Source: Siniperca chuatsi
Lineage: Eukaryota > Chordata > Actinopteri > Centrarchiformes > Sinipercidae
DNA: 64,000 nt
NCBI RefSeq assembly: GCF_020085105.1
Contig: NC_058046.1
Coordinates: 24,804,675-24,868,674, forward strand
Direction of reading: 5' to 3'
Below, in pieces: positions 22,094 through 35,100 of the stretch. Made by a program: the position numbers and the translations under genes. A model generated the notes under the pieces. That model ran no database searches. It was given only the letters and a program-made list of their open reading frames with translations, and was not told where the DNA came from. The first letter of the stretch is position 1. Each line of letters opens with the position of its first letter.

Positions 22094-25000
22094 TTAGACC
22101 ACTTTGTTGATTATAGAGCCTAATTGGTCTATCTGGCACTCCACCATGTCACCTTTCTGGAAAAAGAAAAACAGTTAAACCCTTTGTTAAAATACACCTT
22201 TACTCCTTTTAAATTGAACCACTCCCTCGCTATCTGTTAAAATACTGTGTTACGGATTATACAGAGTCCCTTTAACTCTGCACCGTAGAATACATACATT
22301 ATATGTAGCCTGCAATGGTCTTTTGGATAAAGTGAAAGTAAAGCTGCAGTTGATGTGCAGCTACAGACACAAGAACTTGTGCGGACTAGCTCAACATTTT
22401 TACATTTTTGTCAGTACACAAATCACCTTGAGAAAGACGGGTGGCTTTCTGAACACACCCACACCTGGAGGAGTGCCTGTCAGGAACACATCTCCTGGAG
22501 TCAGTGTCACAAACCTGACAGGAGAAAAGAAACACACAGTGGAGGCCCAGTTTCAGGAGCAGGAAAGAGCATGTGCTGTACAGTAACATCAAAAGTACCA
22601 TGACTATTGACTGTGGAGAATGAGGATTTTATTTTTTATTTTTTTTTGTCATGGTCATTTTTATACTCATTTCGATTACGCAATGGTATGCAAAACATTA
22701 ACTTCCCCAAATTATCCCAGTGTATTTACAGATCCTGTGAAAGGGCACAGGCATTGTCAGCAGTAAGTTAGGCGGGGGAGGGAGCGGAAGGCTTTTCCGT
22801 CCAAGAATTTCAAATCAGATCAGAGAATGCTCCAGTTGTTCAGGGTACTTCAGGGCAAAAGGGTTTCAGCCGTGGTGGATAAGTCTTAGTTGAAGCATGT
22901 AATTTCAGCTTCGCACAGTGCTCCTTTGGTGGATTCATTTCTGACACGAGTTGATTTGCATAATTTCTTAAATGGAAGCTCTGCACTCTCAGCTCGAGTT
23001 ACTAAAGCAGAAAAATGTAAAAGTTCTGTAAATATTGTAAAAAAAATCTTTGTGAGGTTAAAACAAAGCAACGTTGCTACAAAGACACCATCATCATGAG
23101 CAGAAATAGTGGCCTTACTTTGAGACCCAGGCGACCAGCGCTTCTGTCTTGAAGATCATCTGATCAGTGTTGCTGCTCTGGACTGTGTCTCCATTAACCA
23201 GGCAGCGGACACCCAGGTTGTGAGGATCTGGAAGAGGGAATGATACAAAAAATCAGCACTGTTGATATTCCTGTTAGAAGGTATTAAAAAGAATTCAGTT
23301 TCATTTACAAAGGTCTTAAATATTTTGTCTTGCCTGCTGTAAGCAATAACATGAGTTATAATCTTTTTAGTATGTGGTTGCGGGCTGTCGAGAGACGTTA
23401 CACATCCATAAACTACAAGTGAGGCTGATGCAAGAGTGGATTGTTTTGTTGAGTTTCAGTCAGCACCATCTGACCTGTAGCAAACACAACTGCTAGCTAC
23501 AGAAGCTAGGAATCTTATTGTCTCATAATGGACAAGTGTCACTTCTAGCAAAAACTTAAAATGAACTTAAATTGATTAAAAAAAATTCATTGGTTAATCC
23601 ATCCATCAGTCAATTTTCTGTCGCTTATCTGGGTCCAGGTCACGTTAATTGATTAATTATATTACTTGGAATTATTGTTATGTACAAGTGGGAAGTACTG
23701 ACAAAAATGTGATATAAATGACAATAAATTCATATAATTATACTTATATTCTGTATTGGTTTTCCATCATTCTTTGACCGGAATTAAATTGCATTATTTG
23801 TGGTATTAAAAAGGTCTTAAAATAAATTTGGTAAACACTGCAGAAACACTGTAAATATTCAATAGTAACATAAAAGTAGCCATAATTATTTTAAAAACTT
23901 AGCTAGATTGATTTAATTCCTTGATATTAATACTTTTAATAAATGTAATGTCTAGTGCTAGAATTAATCCTATAGTATCGATTAACTAATTTGTCTTATC
24001 ATCAAGCTACGTACTGTAGGACAAATATGATAGTTGTTACCTTGATTTCCTGTCAAACATGAAGTCACTGAAATCTCCTCTTAGAAATTCTCAGATTATG
24101 ACTACCGCACCTAAATTTAGACAGTTCTGTACACAGGGCTAAGCAAAAAAGGTTGTTTATTATTATTGTTATTTTGTAGCTATTACAGAGTTATCGTAAA
24201 CCTCATATTATTGACTCTAAGGATAACCTGAAATCTACTGTGTTCTGGAGATCGTGCCATAAACATGATAACCTACATTCATCAGGAATGTTTTCAACCA
24301 TAGAAATCCATTTCGACTGGAGCTTTATGATGGTAAATATCAGTCAGCTTAAGAAACCACACCTTTAACAGAATTATAGCTTGTTCCTGAAGTACAAAAT
24401 CACATATAATTCACAAGATTGTCTTCAATTCCCCCTTTCTGTCTCGCTCTCCCTGCTCTGGTTTCTTGTTCCCTCTCACCTTTCACAGCGTCGGTGGTTA
24501 CTAACGCAGGACCGAGAGGACAGAAGCTGTCAAACGTTTTTCCCAGGAGCCACTGCTTCCCGTTGCGCTTCATCTGCCAGTCACGTGCACTGACGTCATT
24601 GGCCACCGTGAATCCGGCCACATAGGCGAGCGCGTCTTCCTCCTGAACAACAAGAGGAGTGGAAATGTCAGAGTCAGAATAGATGCTTTCACCAGAGCAT
24701 CAAAGCGTCATGGCCATCTGAGGGGATGTTGTGATGCTTACCTTGATGTGTTTTCCTCTTCGTCCGATCACAAAGGCCAGCTCCACCTCCCAGTCCACCT
24801 CCTTCAGTCAGACAAAATACCAAGATGACGCAAATACAGCATCAAGAAGCACCGCAACAAACTACACACTAATTCTAAGCAGGCTTATAGTATGTAGTGA
24901 AGTCAAGTATACTCAAAATAGTCAGTATGCATTTTTAAAAATGCTTGCTTTTTGAGTGTGCTGTTGATTCACACTATTGTCCCACAATGTAATGCCCAAA

Positions 25001-27573
25001 CGAAATGGAGGCACTACTCACACCTGCAAAAAATGTAAATATATTCCAAATGTTGGTGAGACAGTTCCACAAAGTTCTTGGAAAACAACTAAAAAGTATT
25101 GAATTTGTTGAGTTTGACATTCAGCACCACACATATAATTTCCTCTTGGTATTAACAGTAAAGTTTATTGATTTTGTGTCCATAAAAACATGTGCATACT
25201 GTATACAATCAGTATGTATGGACTTGGGACACAGGGCAGGATTTGGTCTCATTTTACACAAAAAAGTGGAAGTGAAGCGGTTGGATTTCATTATGGTGCA
25301 AATGAACTTATTTCTGCAGTTTTCTTGAATAAATTAGTCTGGACTCTTTCAAGACAAAAAATAAGATCAAGTGCTCAAGAGACGGGCAAAATGACACTCA
25401 GCTCCTCCTAGGGAGAAAGTCTTCGCTTGTACAGACGAGGGACAAAATAAAGGAAAAACCTGAATAAAAGAGTGGAGAAACATATCAAATGCAGATGCTT
25501 CCGTGCACCAGGGCTCATTGAATGGTTTGGTGAGGATGAAAGTGACGTAAATAAAATGCTACGGCCTTTACAGTCACCAGATCTCAACCCAGTTTCACAC
25601 CTATGGAAGATTTTAGACCAATGTCTAAGACAATGCTCTCCACCACCATAACACCAAATGATATAAACTTTCATCTTTAAATCTATTTAGTGATGTCTGT
25701 GACCGTCTGTGATGCTATATGTCCTTTAGTTATGTCTGGCTATGCTTGTTTTTCTTCACCATTCTATGGAAGCAAATTAGGGTCATTAATATTTTGAGCT
25801 TGTGAAATGATGTTCACAAATAATTTCACAGCCTGCAGTTGTATATCACCTTTTGTGTGTGTGTGTTTAAAAAAAAAAGTACATACACGTACCTGAATGT
25901 GTGACTTTGTAAAAAAAAAAAGGTTTTGCAGCTGTAGAATTATTTTGTGCATGTGTAATTAAAATATGTGCAAGAATAGTTTCAACAGTGAGGTTTCACA
26001 TAGTCTGAGAGACGGACACACAAATGTCCTATCTTTGGATGAGACACTGAAGTTACAAGCTACAAACTATGAGTTACAAGCACGAATTTTGGCCCTGTTT
26101 TAATGCCTGGCCTGCCAGTCAGCACGTTGCCCACTGACCATCCAATCAGAGGAAGTCAAACTTGTTGTGTTGGTTTTTCCTTTAATAGACTTCTAGCTGC
26201 TCCGAGTTCAAGGCTGAAAGCTAAAGCTGATTGTGCTTTTGCTGTTGTTTCTCCTTGACCCTGGAGCAACCTCCATCAATGTCTCAAAGAAACCAAATCA
26301 GTGCACATCTTTAAAAAGCATCTTAAAACCCTTTTGCTTTCTTTGGCTTTTTCTTGATTTTATAACTTCTCTTTTATCTCCCTTTTTCCCTCTTTTTCTT
26401 CTCCCTGTAAAGCACTTTGTCCCCTCTTTTTTTTTTGAAAAGTGACATATAAATAAAGATGGCGTGCTCACTCTCACCTGGCTCTCTGAGGGCAGAAGGA
26501 TGTCATCATACGGCCCGGTGATGGCGCTGGGGAATTTGCTGAAGATGATCGGTTCTTTGGGGATCGGGGCGTTCTGCTCCAGGCAGTGGTCCCGGTAGTT
26601 CATACCCACACACACCACCTTCTCCGGGGCCAACACAGGAGACAGCAGCTGGATGTCCGATCGCTCCAGCACACACTGACCGGACGACAAGGCTCTGAGG
26701 AAGAGGAGGAGGAGGAGGACGAGTCACATGATGATTTGGCATGATGTTGCGGAAGATAAAAACAAAGAGAAGATGAAGGGAGAAGATGCTAACTTAAACA
26801 AGTCCATTCAGGAAGATGAGGAGGATGAAGTTGTTAATTAACGTGGGAACAAGATTAAAGAAGTGACAATTTAGTTGATTTGAGGAAGGTGGTGGGTGAT
26901 GTTTTACGATGAGCGTGATTTATGAAGACGACTTAACAAGCATAGGTTGCTGATTTATTAAGGTGGTGATGATCCAAGACGATCAAGAATATGATAATTA
27001 AGAAAGATGATGATGAAAATGATTATGCAAAAAGGTTGTTGATTTTATTACATGACATTTATTCAGGAAAAACGAAGATTATGGTAACCCTGAAGATGAT
27101 TTATTCAGGAGATGGTGAGGAGGAGGAAGACAAGGATTTGGGAGGAAGAAAAGCTTAATTAAAGAAGATGATGAAGATGAAGAAGACGGCGATTTAGGAA
27201 CTAATGTAGAGACGGTGTAGTCCCTCATTATGGACAAACTAATGTAGAGTCAAAACAGAGTAGACAAAGATATTTAATAATAATATGACTGAATGTAAGC
27301 ATACCTCTGTGCACACTCTAGACCCCTGTCTCCCAGCTCCAGCAGCTCTCTCATGGTCGAGGGCATGGAGGGGTCAAACGCCTTCAGATCCACCACGCCG
27401 AGCCCCTCCTCTTGCTCCACTCCCACTCTGATGCCTCCTCCGTCGCCATGGCGATGAAACTGCACCAGACGCATCGCTGCACCGCTCAAGCCTCGCCGTC
27501 TCTGGGGGTTTGTTGTTTGCCTTTGAGAGAACAAACTCCTGAGGAGGCAAAAGGAGCGAAGAGCAAGTCTCAT
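22094..27573 (-). CDS. fahd2a: Fumarylacetoacetate hydrolase domain-containing protein 2
   Basis: Seven exons in transcript order: 27573-27305, 26694-26478, 24801-24742, 24642-24480, 23227-23119, 22514-22427 and 22156-22094 (stop TAA). They total 969 nt, 322 residues, close to the 314 of human FAHD2A, and every GT-AG junction keeps phase. The first 33 residues are rich in Arg, Ser and Leu and look like a mitochondrial presequence before MRLVQF. The FAH fold follows: [64 protein letters not shown] and INKVV at the end. By analogy with FAHD1, E167, E169 and D198 are the divalent metal ligands; the spacing of 29 residues between the second Glu and the Asp is kept. The physiological substrate of FAHD2 is unsettled; a hydrolase or decarboxylase acting on acylpyruvate-like compounds is the family expectation. 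It converges on gpat2. Introns carry LINE and Tc1-like fragments. Confidence 0.94.
24850..25020. repeat. Dispersed repeat in fahd2a intron
   Basis: Begins with ACTACACACTAATTCTAAGC and continues GGCTTATAGTATGTAGTGAA, matching the block at about 21215-21255 and a known fish repeat family built on ACTATGTAGTGTG-like words. It starts about 50 bases beyond the acceptor of the fahd2a exon 24801-24742. Confidence 0.4.
25400..25680 (+). mobile_element. Tc1-like transposon fragment in fahd2a intron
   Basis: Contains CAGTCACCAGATCTCAACCC, CACACCTATGGAAGATTTTA and CGCTCTCC-like wording near 25635, remnants of a Tc1-like transposase end (SPDLNPxxHLW with broken frame). The block AGGAAAAACCTGA through CAAATGCAGATGCTTCC is shared with the locus at about 51025-51080, so both derive from one family. 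Decayed. Confidence 0.55.
26225..26460 (+). mobile_element. LINE 3' tail in fahd2a intron 1
   Basis: Resembles the last codons and 3' end of an L2-type LINE: GCATCTTAAAACCCTTTTGC, then CTGTAAAGCACTTTGT and a terminal ACATATAAATAAAG. It ends only 18 bases from the donor side of the fahd2a exon 26694-26478 and lies antisense to fahd2a. Confidence 0.6.
26760..27240. repeat. Degenerate GAT/GAA-rich tandem sequence in fahd2a intron 1
   Basis: Nearly all of this first intron is built of GATGATGA, GAAGATGA and GAGGAGGA words mixed with the recurring ATTTATTCAGGA or CCATTCAGGA (about 26806, 27058, 27101). The pattern suggests a decayed minisatellite with a variable unit of roughly 40 bases. No coding frame. 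Confidence 0.55.
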
Positions 27574-29127
27574 CTATCGAGGAGAAGAGGAAGGAAAACA
27601 GATGACACGTGACAGACAAGCAGAGAGGAACTAGAAATCAACCAGAAAATTAGATTTCTTTCTCTGAGGGTGTCTTGAAGGCATAAAGTCAAAGTAGATC
27701 CTATCCAAAACCTCCATTTATTTCATTTACTTTTTCAGTTAATCACTTGTTTGTCCAACCAAGATATGAAATTTAAAATAGTATAAAAGAGAACAAATCA
27801 GTGAATCCTCACATTTAAGAGGCATTTTTCCTTGGTAAAATCGATTAGCAAAAAATGTCAGCGATTTCAGTTCTGTCGACTAATCGATGTATCGACTTAT
27901 CATTTCAGCACTGGTCCTTTTGCTACATGACCTTTCCGTATCTTTATATCACCACACTGGGCTTTCTTTAGAGAGAGAGGCAGCTGAAAACTTGCTTATA
28001 ATGCAAAGAAAATTGCAATTCTTGTATGTTCTTACCAAAACTCGCTTGTTTGTTAAAATGTATGAAATTTCCCAGGCTTACCTAGGAAATCTATTAACTT
28101 ATCTGACTTCTACTGTCCAAAGGAAAAGTCTTAAAACTCTCAATACTCACAAAATCACAAAAACTTTGAGAACAAATTGTCGAGAGGAGGCTGCCAAAAT
28201 GGGGTACAAATGTAGAAATGATGTCAGCATGTCTGCCGCAACGTCCAATTATCATGAACCTGCTATCACTTGATAATAGAGCTGTAAATCATAACCAGGA
28301 TAAGAAAACCATGAAGGCAGCTGCAGCAGCGGGTAACTTCTGCCTACCTGCAGCTCGATCTGTAGCTTTGCAGTTTGGCTTTTATCTTAGATAAAATGCC
28401 ATTTTAAAGAGGAATGTGACACTTTAACCTGCTACTGAATAACCAGGACAGCTACTACTTCTTTCTTGCCCTTTGTACTGTCTCTAGTTAATACTCACCT
28501 CTACTGTTCTGCACAGAAAACACTACGTTTGTCTACTTCCGGTTAGTGTTTGTAGTCCATGAGGGTAGTCCTGTCAAAAGCGAGATAAATTGCTCAACCG
28601 AAGCTAACGACAGAGTGTAGCCATGATTGTTATATCATGTAAAGCAATAATTGCTATAGTGATCATATAATCATCTGCATGCTGCTTTGCATTCGCGTTT
28701 GTTGAATGAGTTCTGGAAACTACAATTCCCTACCGTATCCTTAAATGTGCCTCTTCAAGTGCAGTGGGAATTTAACAACTTTTGCGTACTTGACACAGCT
28801 ATACTAGCTACCGTAAATAGGATTAAACGTTTTAACAGTTTTACTTTTTTGGATAACCAGATTCCTACACTTTTACTACTTCAACTGGAACCAAAAGTAA
28901 CTACTTCATATTTCAATAGACATTATTGTAAGCTCTTAAATCAGAGAGAAGTTGCATTTTACGACTGGGATGGTCGTAATTACGAGCTAAAAGAAGTCCG
29001 CGAAGGCAGCATGAGTGCAAGTTAAGGGATCATGTGATCAACCAGGGAGGAGTGAAGGGAAGTATCCGTTGTCACCGGCAATCAGCTGTCTATTTCATTC
29101 TGAAGACACCGGAGGAAGAGGACTAAA
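27574..29127. other. Divergent intergenic region between fahd2a and the aminopeptidase gene
   Basis: About 1.55 kb that must hold both promoters. No TATA box is convincing. About 27720-27910 is a partial copy of the CGATTAATCGA-rich dispersed repeat described at 47843. A 112-codon open frame at 28687-29025 has no recognisable domain. The 5' untranslated part of the aminopeptidase gene is expected directly upstream of 29128. Confidence 0.55.
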
Positions 29128-32100
29128 ATGTGCACCAGGTAAGATTAACGGGTGTTACCCGCCTAATTTGCGTTTGTTTAATAGGATACTTTCCCCCGCA
29201 GCTATATAACACCATGCTTTCCTCACATGGTTTAATTTAACTGTCATTTAACTGGTCTGTGATAGTTCGCCCAAATACTAGATTTATTTTTCATTCGCAA
29301 CTCAAAGTGGATACATCTGATCCTCTTATGTTGCAATAGAGATTTGCTCTTCTCTGGATTTAGTTTCCACTAAAAGGAACCTCAGTCGTTTTTTCTTACC
29401 TTTCACTTTCAGTCTGACTACACAATAATGTGGAAAACATCAGGTCCCTTACAACCTATTACAATTTCAGTGTTAGAGAGTACAGTCTCCCATGTGAACT
29501 TTGTATCTAGGATGTCTTGCATCCTAGATACCATCCCCACTAAACTGCTCAAGGAGGTATTTCCCACTGTTAGACCTGTTATTTTGCAAAAACAGTTTTC
29601 TTTTCCAGTTCGCTTTCCTCACATGGTTTATGGTCATTTAACTGATCTGTGATAGTTCGCCCAAATGCTATATTTATTTTTCATTCGCAACTCAAAGTGG
29701 ATACATCTGATCCTCTTATGTTGCAATAGAGGTTTGCTCTTCTCTGGATTTAGTTTCCACTAAATAGAACCTCAGTCGTTTTTTCTTACCTTTTACTTTC
29801 AGTCTGACTACACTGTAAGTGCTGCCTTTGATACTGTCGATCATGGTATCCTCTTGCATCACTTAGAGACTTGGGTAGGAATCAAGGGCTCAGCTCTTGG
29901 CTTCTCTTACCTCTCCAACAGAACTTTTTATGTCGCTCTGGGTAACTTCCTCGACGGCTCGTTTGAGCTGTGGTGTCCCTCAAGGCTCCGTTCTTGGCCC
30001 CCTTCTGTTCTCTCTATATATGCTGCCACTTGGCCTGGTTATTCAAAATCATGATGTACATTACTATTTCTATGCCGATGACACTCAGCCATATTTGCTG
30101 TTAAAACCCGCAGATCCTATCAGTCTAGCTAATCTGACAACCTGCCTCTCTGATATTAAATTCTGGATGTCCCAAAACTTCCTTAAATTTAACAACAATT
30201 TAAGTCTGAGGTCATTCTGTTCAGTCCCCTAAATTCCATCAGCTCTTTTGCTGCTAATCTTGGTGGTCTGTCAAACAATACTGAGCAGGCTGCAAGAAAT
30301 CTTGGGGTAATATGTCCCCTACACTGATTCCCTGTTAGATTTATAAGATTTTTAAGGCCTTAAATTGTTTTGCTCCTAATTACATCTCTGACTTATTGAC
30401 TTGGTATGTGCCCTCTCGACCATTGAGATCCACGGATGGAGCCCTGCTGGTTACTTCCAGGTCACAATTTGTGACAACGGGTGATCTGACTTTTGCTATT
30501 AGATTGTTATTATACACTTTTTCTTGGAAAGTGTCATTATGATGCCAGAAATGCGTGAGAGTGTAAAAAGACAACTGATAAAACTAGTTATACATAACAT
30601 TATCATCCACTGCAAACTGTGGTGACTGCGCCCTATAAAGTGCACACTAGGTACAAAGTTTTAATTTCACTGCAGTGAGACAAGAAATGAACCTGTCACA
30701 CTCTTTTTAACAGCTGAAATTAAAGCAGATCTCAAAGGTCTTGCAGGTTTCTGCACTTTCAGTTACTCTGTTATCATTAACCTGCATTATAAAAACTGAC
30801 GCAAGAGTCTAATTGCATCACTCTGTTGGATATATCTTAGCTTATCTGTGTCAGGCAATGCTGACATTGCTTATACAAGAGTTGTTTTTTTTTGTGTGTT
30901 TCTCTGTCCAGCGTCCAGCCTCTTGAATGGACCACCGACCTCAAGAACCAGAAGTGAGTATTAAGAAAAATGCTGCGCTTCCTCATTTATAAGCTGCCGG
31001 CGTGTTGGTGAGTTATTTTGTGCATTTGAACAGATGGTTGTGTTAGATGATGGTATTGTCTTTTTTTCTTAGTTTTGACGGCATCGTGTTGGTGACCCAG
31101 AGCCATGACACGCTGCCCTCCGAGCTCGAGTGTCTGAAAGCTCCACTGCTGGACTACAGCTCTGTAAGTCTCTGTTCTTCCACCACCTGCAGCCAGTAAA
31201 CCTCACAAACCATAAAAAGATTTAGTTTTCTCACCTGATCTTTCTTGTCTCTTTCACACCCACTGAATTGACACACACTAAACACAGATTACTGCTAGTA
31301 ATGGGGTTATCAAGAATAAGACAATATGTTCTCATGTAGTACTGGAAAAAAATACATTTTAGGATTAATTCAGATTTTTAAGTTCAGTTGTCCAGTATTG
31401 ATTCTTAAAATCCCCAAAGCGACCTTTGCATTTGTGCCTTTTCTTAGTGAAAATGTGTACATTTGCAGTAAATGTTATGTGTAGACTGTTGTCACTCGTT
31501 ATAAATGGGTCAGTTAGGGATACATGATGTGTTGTAAAACATCTACATTGTGGAAAAGAAGTTATTACAACTCTGTTTTCAGTCAAAAAGTATTGTGTAG
31601 GATAGCTGCTGTTTTGTGGGATAAAAATAAATTTAAGTTGGCAAAGTATATTCTGAGAATAGTTATGCAATATGGGGATTAATCAGATGTGACTCAGTCT
31701 TCAAAAATCATACTGAACTGAATCAAATAAGGACTTATTGAATCCAAAAGGTCTCAGAATAAGTTGGAGGGGTCATGAGACAGTTAACAGGAATGGAAAG
31801 AAAAACATTTATGCTGCACAAAATTATATGTATTTTTTCAGACATTCCTCTAATCTGTGCGTTTTTCGGATGAATTACTGAATAATTTCACCTCTTCAGG
31901 CCTGGGTTGGCTGTATAATGTACAACCAATGACAATAGGTCACAAGTAGACACTGCTTCATTTAAAGGGATCATAAGCCAAAGAGGTTGGGGACCACTGC
32001 ACTACAGGATCTGACAGCATCAGTCTTCTACTACTAATGTAAACAAAGACAGACTGTAAAGTTTTCAATCTCATTCTGGTTTAACGCGTTCTCTCCTGAT

Positions 32101-35100
32101 GCTGTTTCCTGGTGTTACCTTCCTTATCTACTCTCCCACTAGGTGGACAGTGGTCTGGGGGAGGAGGTGGTGGTCATGAAGGTCCCTGGTCTCCCTGGTA
32201 ACCGGCTGGTGTTTGCCTCCACTGGCCCAGTAAACCGCGACTACGATGACATCAGGCGCTTCAGCGATGCAGCAATCAACGGCACCAAACGGTCAGTTGA
32301 TGGTGGCTGATTTTGTTTGTCATGTTGCTGGTTTACCTCCAGGTTTCTTTGCTGTCTTGCTCATCTGTATGTCCTTTCAGGGCCTTGAAAGCAGGCATGC
32401 GGAGCCCCCTGCTGGTCTGCCCTCCACACAAGGACTATAAGAACAGCACTGTGGTCGCTGCACTCGGGGCCCTTCATGCTCTCTACATGGTGAGAAGACA
32501 CTTTTGTGAGGAAGAGCTAAATAACTCTACGTAAAGGCACCGTTCACACTTGGTCCTGGATGATCCGACTACAAGTGGACAGTTTTAAAGGGGAACCCCA
32601 CTAACTAAAGTTTAGTTTACTAGTCATGTGAAGTACTACTTGGCTAATAGACTGCAAAAACAGTTATATAATGTGTTCTGTGGTTTGGAGTGTTAAACAT
32701 GTGGGCATTGACCAGTCTAAATAAAATGGTGGTCAGAGATGCATTTGGCAACATTTGTAGAATAATGCAGTTCATTCTTGACCACAGTGAAGTCAGTCTT
32801 TACCGGTTTAGTAGTATGCATAGAAAATGACAACCCTCCAAAACTACAAAGGATTTTCAAGTCCAGTTAAGTCTATACATTGTACCAAATATCCACCACT
32901 GTCCATGTAGGTGTCTAGTAAATGTTTAGCTGTATTGTTGAACACAAATAGGCATTGTTTACAGCAAATCTTAAGGAAGTGAGTCTGAGAATTATAAGTG
33001 GTCACTCCAGAAGGTATGTAATGTCTTGTGTGAACTGTAGTCTATCTCAGCTGTATGTGCATGTATCTAGATATAAGATACTAGCTCTGAACATCCAAAC
33101 ATATATAAAGAAAAAAAAATGTATACGCCTGGCAAAAATACACTCCCTTGTTACAATCTTTCTCCCCCCAAAAGCCCCTGGAAGTGAGGGAGGGGAACAT
33201 AAAACCCACCGACTACAAGGTGTGTCTTCTGGGGCTGTGGGCAGCACAGGAGGCAGAGGGAAAGAGACTGGTGGAGCTAACTGATGCTCTGGAGAGTGGG
33301 AGGTTGGTCAAATTCTTCACCCTGATCCCTGCTAAGTTTTTCTGACATTGTGTTGTTCACTCATTCACCATCACTCTTCCTGTTTCCCCTCCTCAGACTG
33401 GCATGTCGTGACATTGGTGGCTCAGACCCTGAACGTATGGCTGCTCCTCGTGTGGCTGATTACATCCAGGAACTCTTCAAGGACAGCCCCGTGCAGGTAG
33501 AAAGAAATATTATCATGTGTGCAAACAGAATCACATGATGCTCTGTTTTGTTTTGTTTTTATTGTCAGGAGATGGTCAACAGTCATCAACTAAGAAATGG
33601 GAAAATGTGTAGAAATAATTTTAGTCACAGTCCAAGACAATTGTGTGTGGTTCTTCAATGGGCCTCAAACATAAGAACATGTGTTTATTAACCTCTAGGT
33701 CGAAGTGATAAGCGAGCTGAAGGTTCTGGAGAAAGAGTATCCCTGTCTGGCTGCAGTCAACCGCTGTGCCAACAGTAGGAGAACATGTTTTTATCACTTA
33801 CTAAAACGGCCACATTTTCAAGACTGTTAAACGTTGATTTTTAAAATAAGTTTGCATACTAATCATTTCCTTATCATACAGCGGTACCTCGTCACCAGGC
33901 CAGAGTTATCAAGCTGCAGTACTGTGGAGAGGGACCGGTCCAAAAGACGCTCATGTTGGTGGGAAAGGTGAGAGGAGACTGTCAGACTTATGTCCACTAA
34001 AACAATAATAGAAAACTCCAAAAACCCCAATACAAATATTAAAGTCATATGGTCACCAAAGTGTCCCTTTAAAACATGATCTAACGCAATCTAACAGCTC
34101 CAAAAGATTCATTAAATGTTCACCAAACATTACCAGACATTCGACCACGGCATTATAGAAGAGAAATACATACCATACAACAATTAAACATTGAGGTAAA
34201 TATTTGACTTTTGGACCTACAGTGCATCTGTTAGATTGAAAACACCTCAGCCTGAATTACAGGGAACTAGTGTTAAAATAATGCACATCATATCTAGATT
34301 GCTGTAGTTGATATGAAATGTGAAACAAACAAACAAACAGGTGCACATACATAACTTTTAAGTAAAGCTGCAATTATTAGTTAATCAACAGATAATTAAT
34401 CTTCAACTATTTTGGTAATCGAATAATTGTTTTAGTAATTTCTTAAGCAAAAATGCCAAACATTTACTGGTTCCAGCTTCTTAAATGTGAAGATTCTTTC
34501 ACATGATAGTGAATTTAATATCTTTGGGTTTTTGACTGTAGGACAAACAAGACATTTGAAGAAGTCTCCTTGGGCTGTGGGAAATTATAATATAATGATA
34601 TAGCAGAGAATTCGATAATGAAAATAATTGTTAGTTGTGGCCCTTCTGTTAAGCTAATCAGGGAGAAATTAAAGGAAGGAACGTTCGGTTAATTGGTTTG
34701 GTATTGGCAAAAAATTGTGCTTGTATTGTATCTGTATGTCACTGACTACTTATTAAATAGAGGTTGGTTCTTATGTGATGTTTCCAGGGCATCACCTACG
34801 ACACTGGCGGAGCAGACATCAAGGCTGGTGGTGTCATGGCTGGGATGCACAGGGACAAGTGTGGAGCTGCTGCCGTGGCTGGCTTCTTCCAGGTGAATGA
34901 CCCCTCTTCGCATGAATAATAAACCCTCAGGGAGCTTGTGCTGCAAGTCCACACCTCAGGATTTGGACTAAATATTCAGCACTTGTGACATGGATGCTTC
35001 TGAGTCATTATTACCAAAAAGCGCATTGGATGCAAAGAGATGAATATTTTCCTCCATACAAGCCCTTATTTAGCCTTCAGAGGAAAACAAAGGGCCCTCC

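Noticed and set aside
29897..30232. 111-codon protein with YADD
   Set aside because: It is a piece of a LINE reverse transcriptase, not a host gene.
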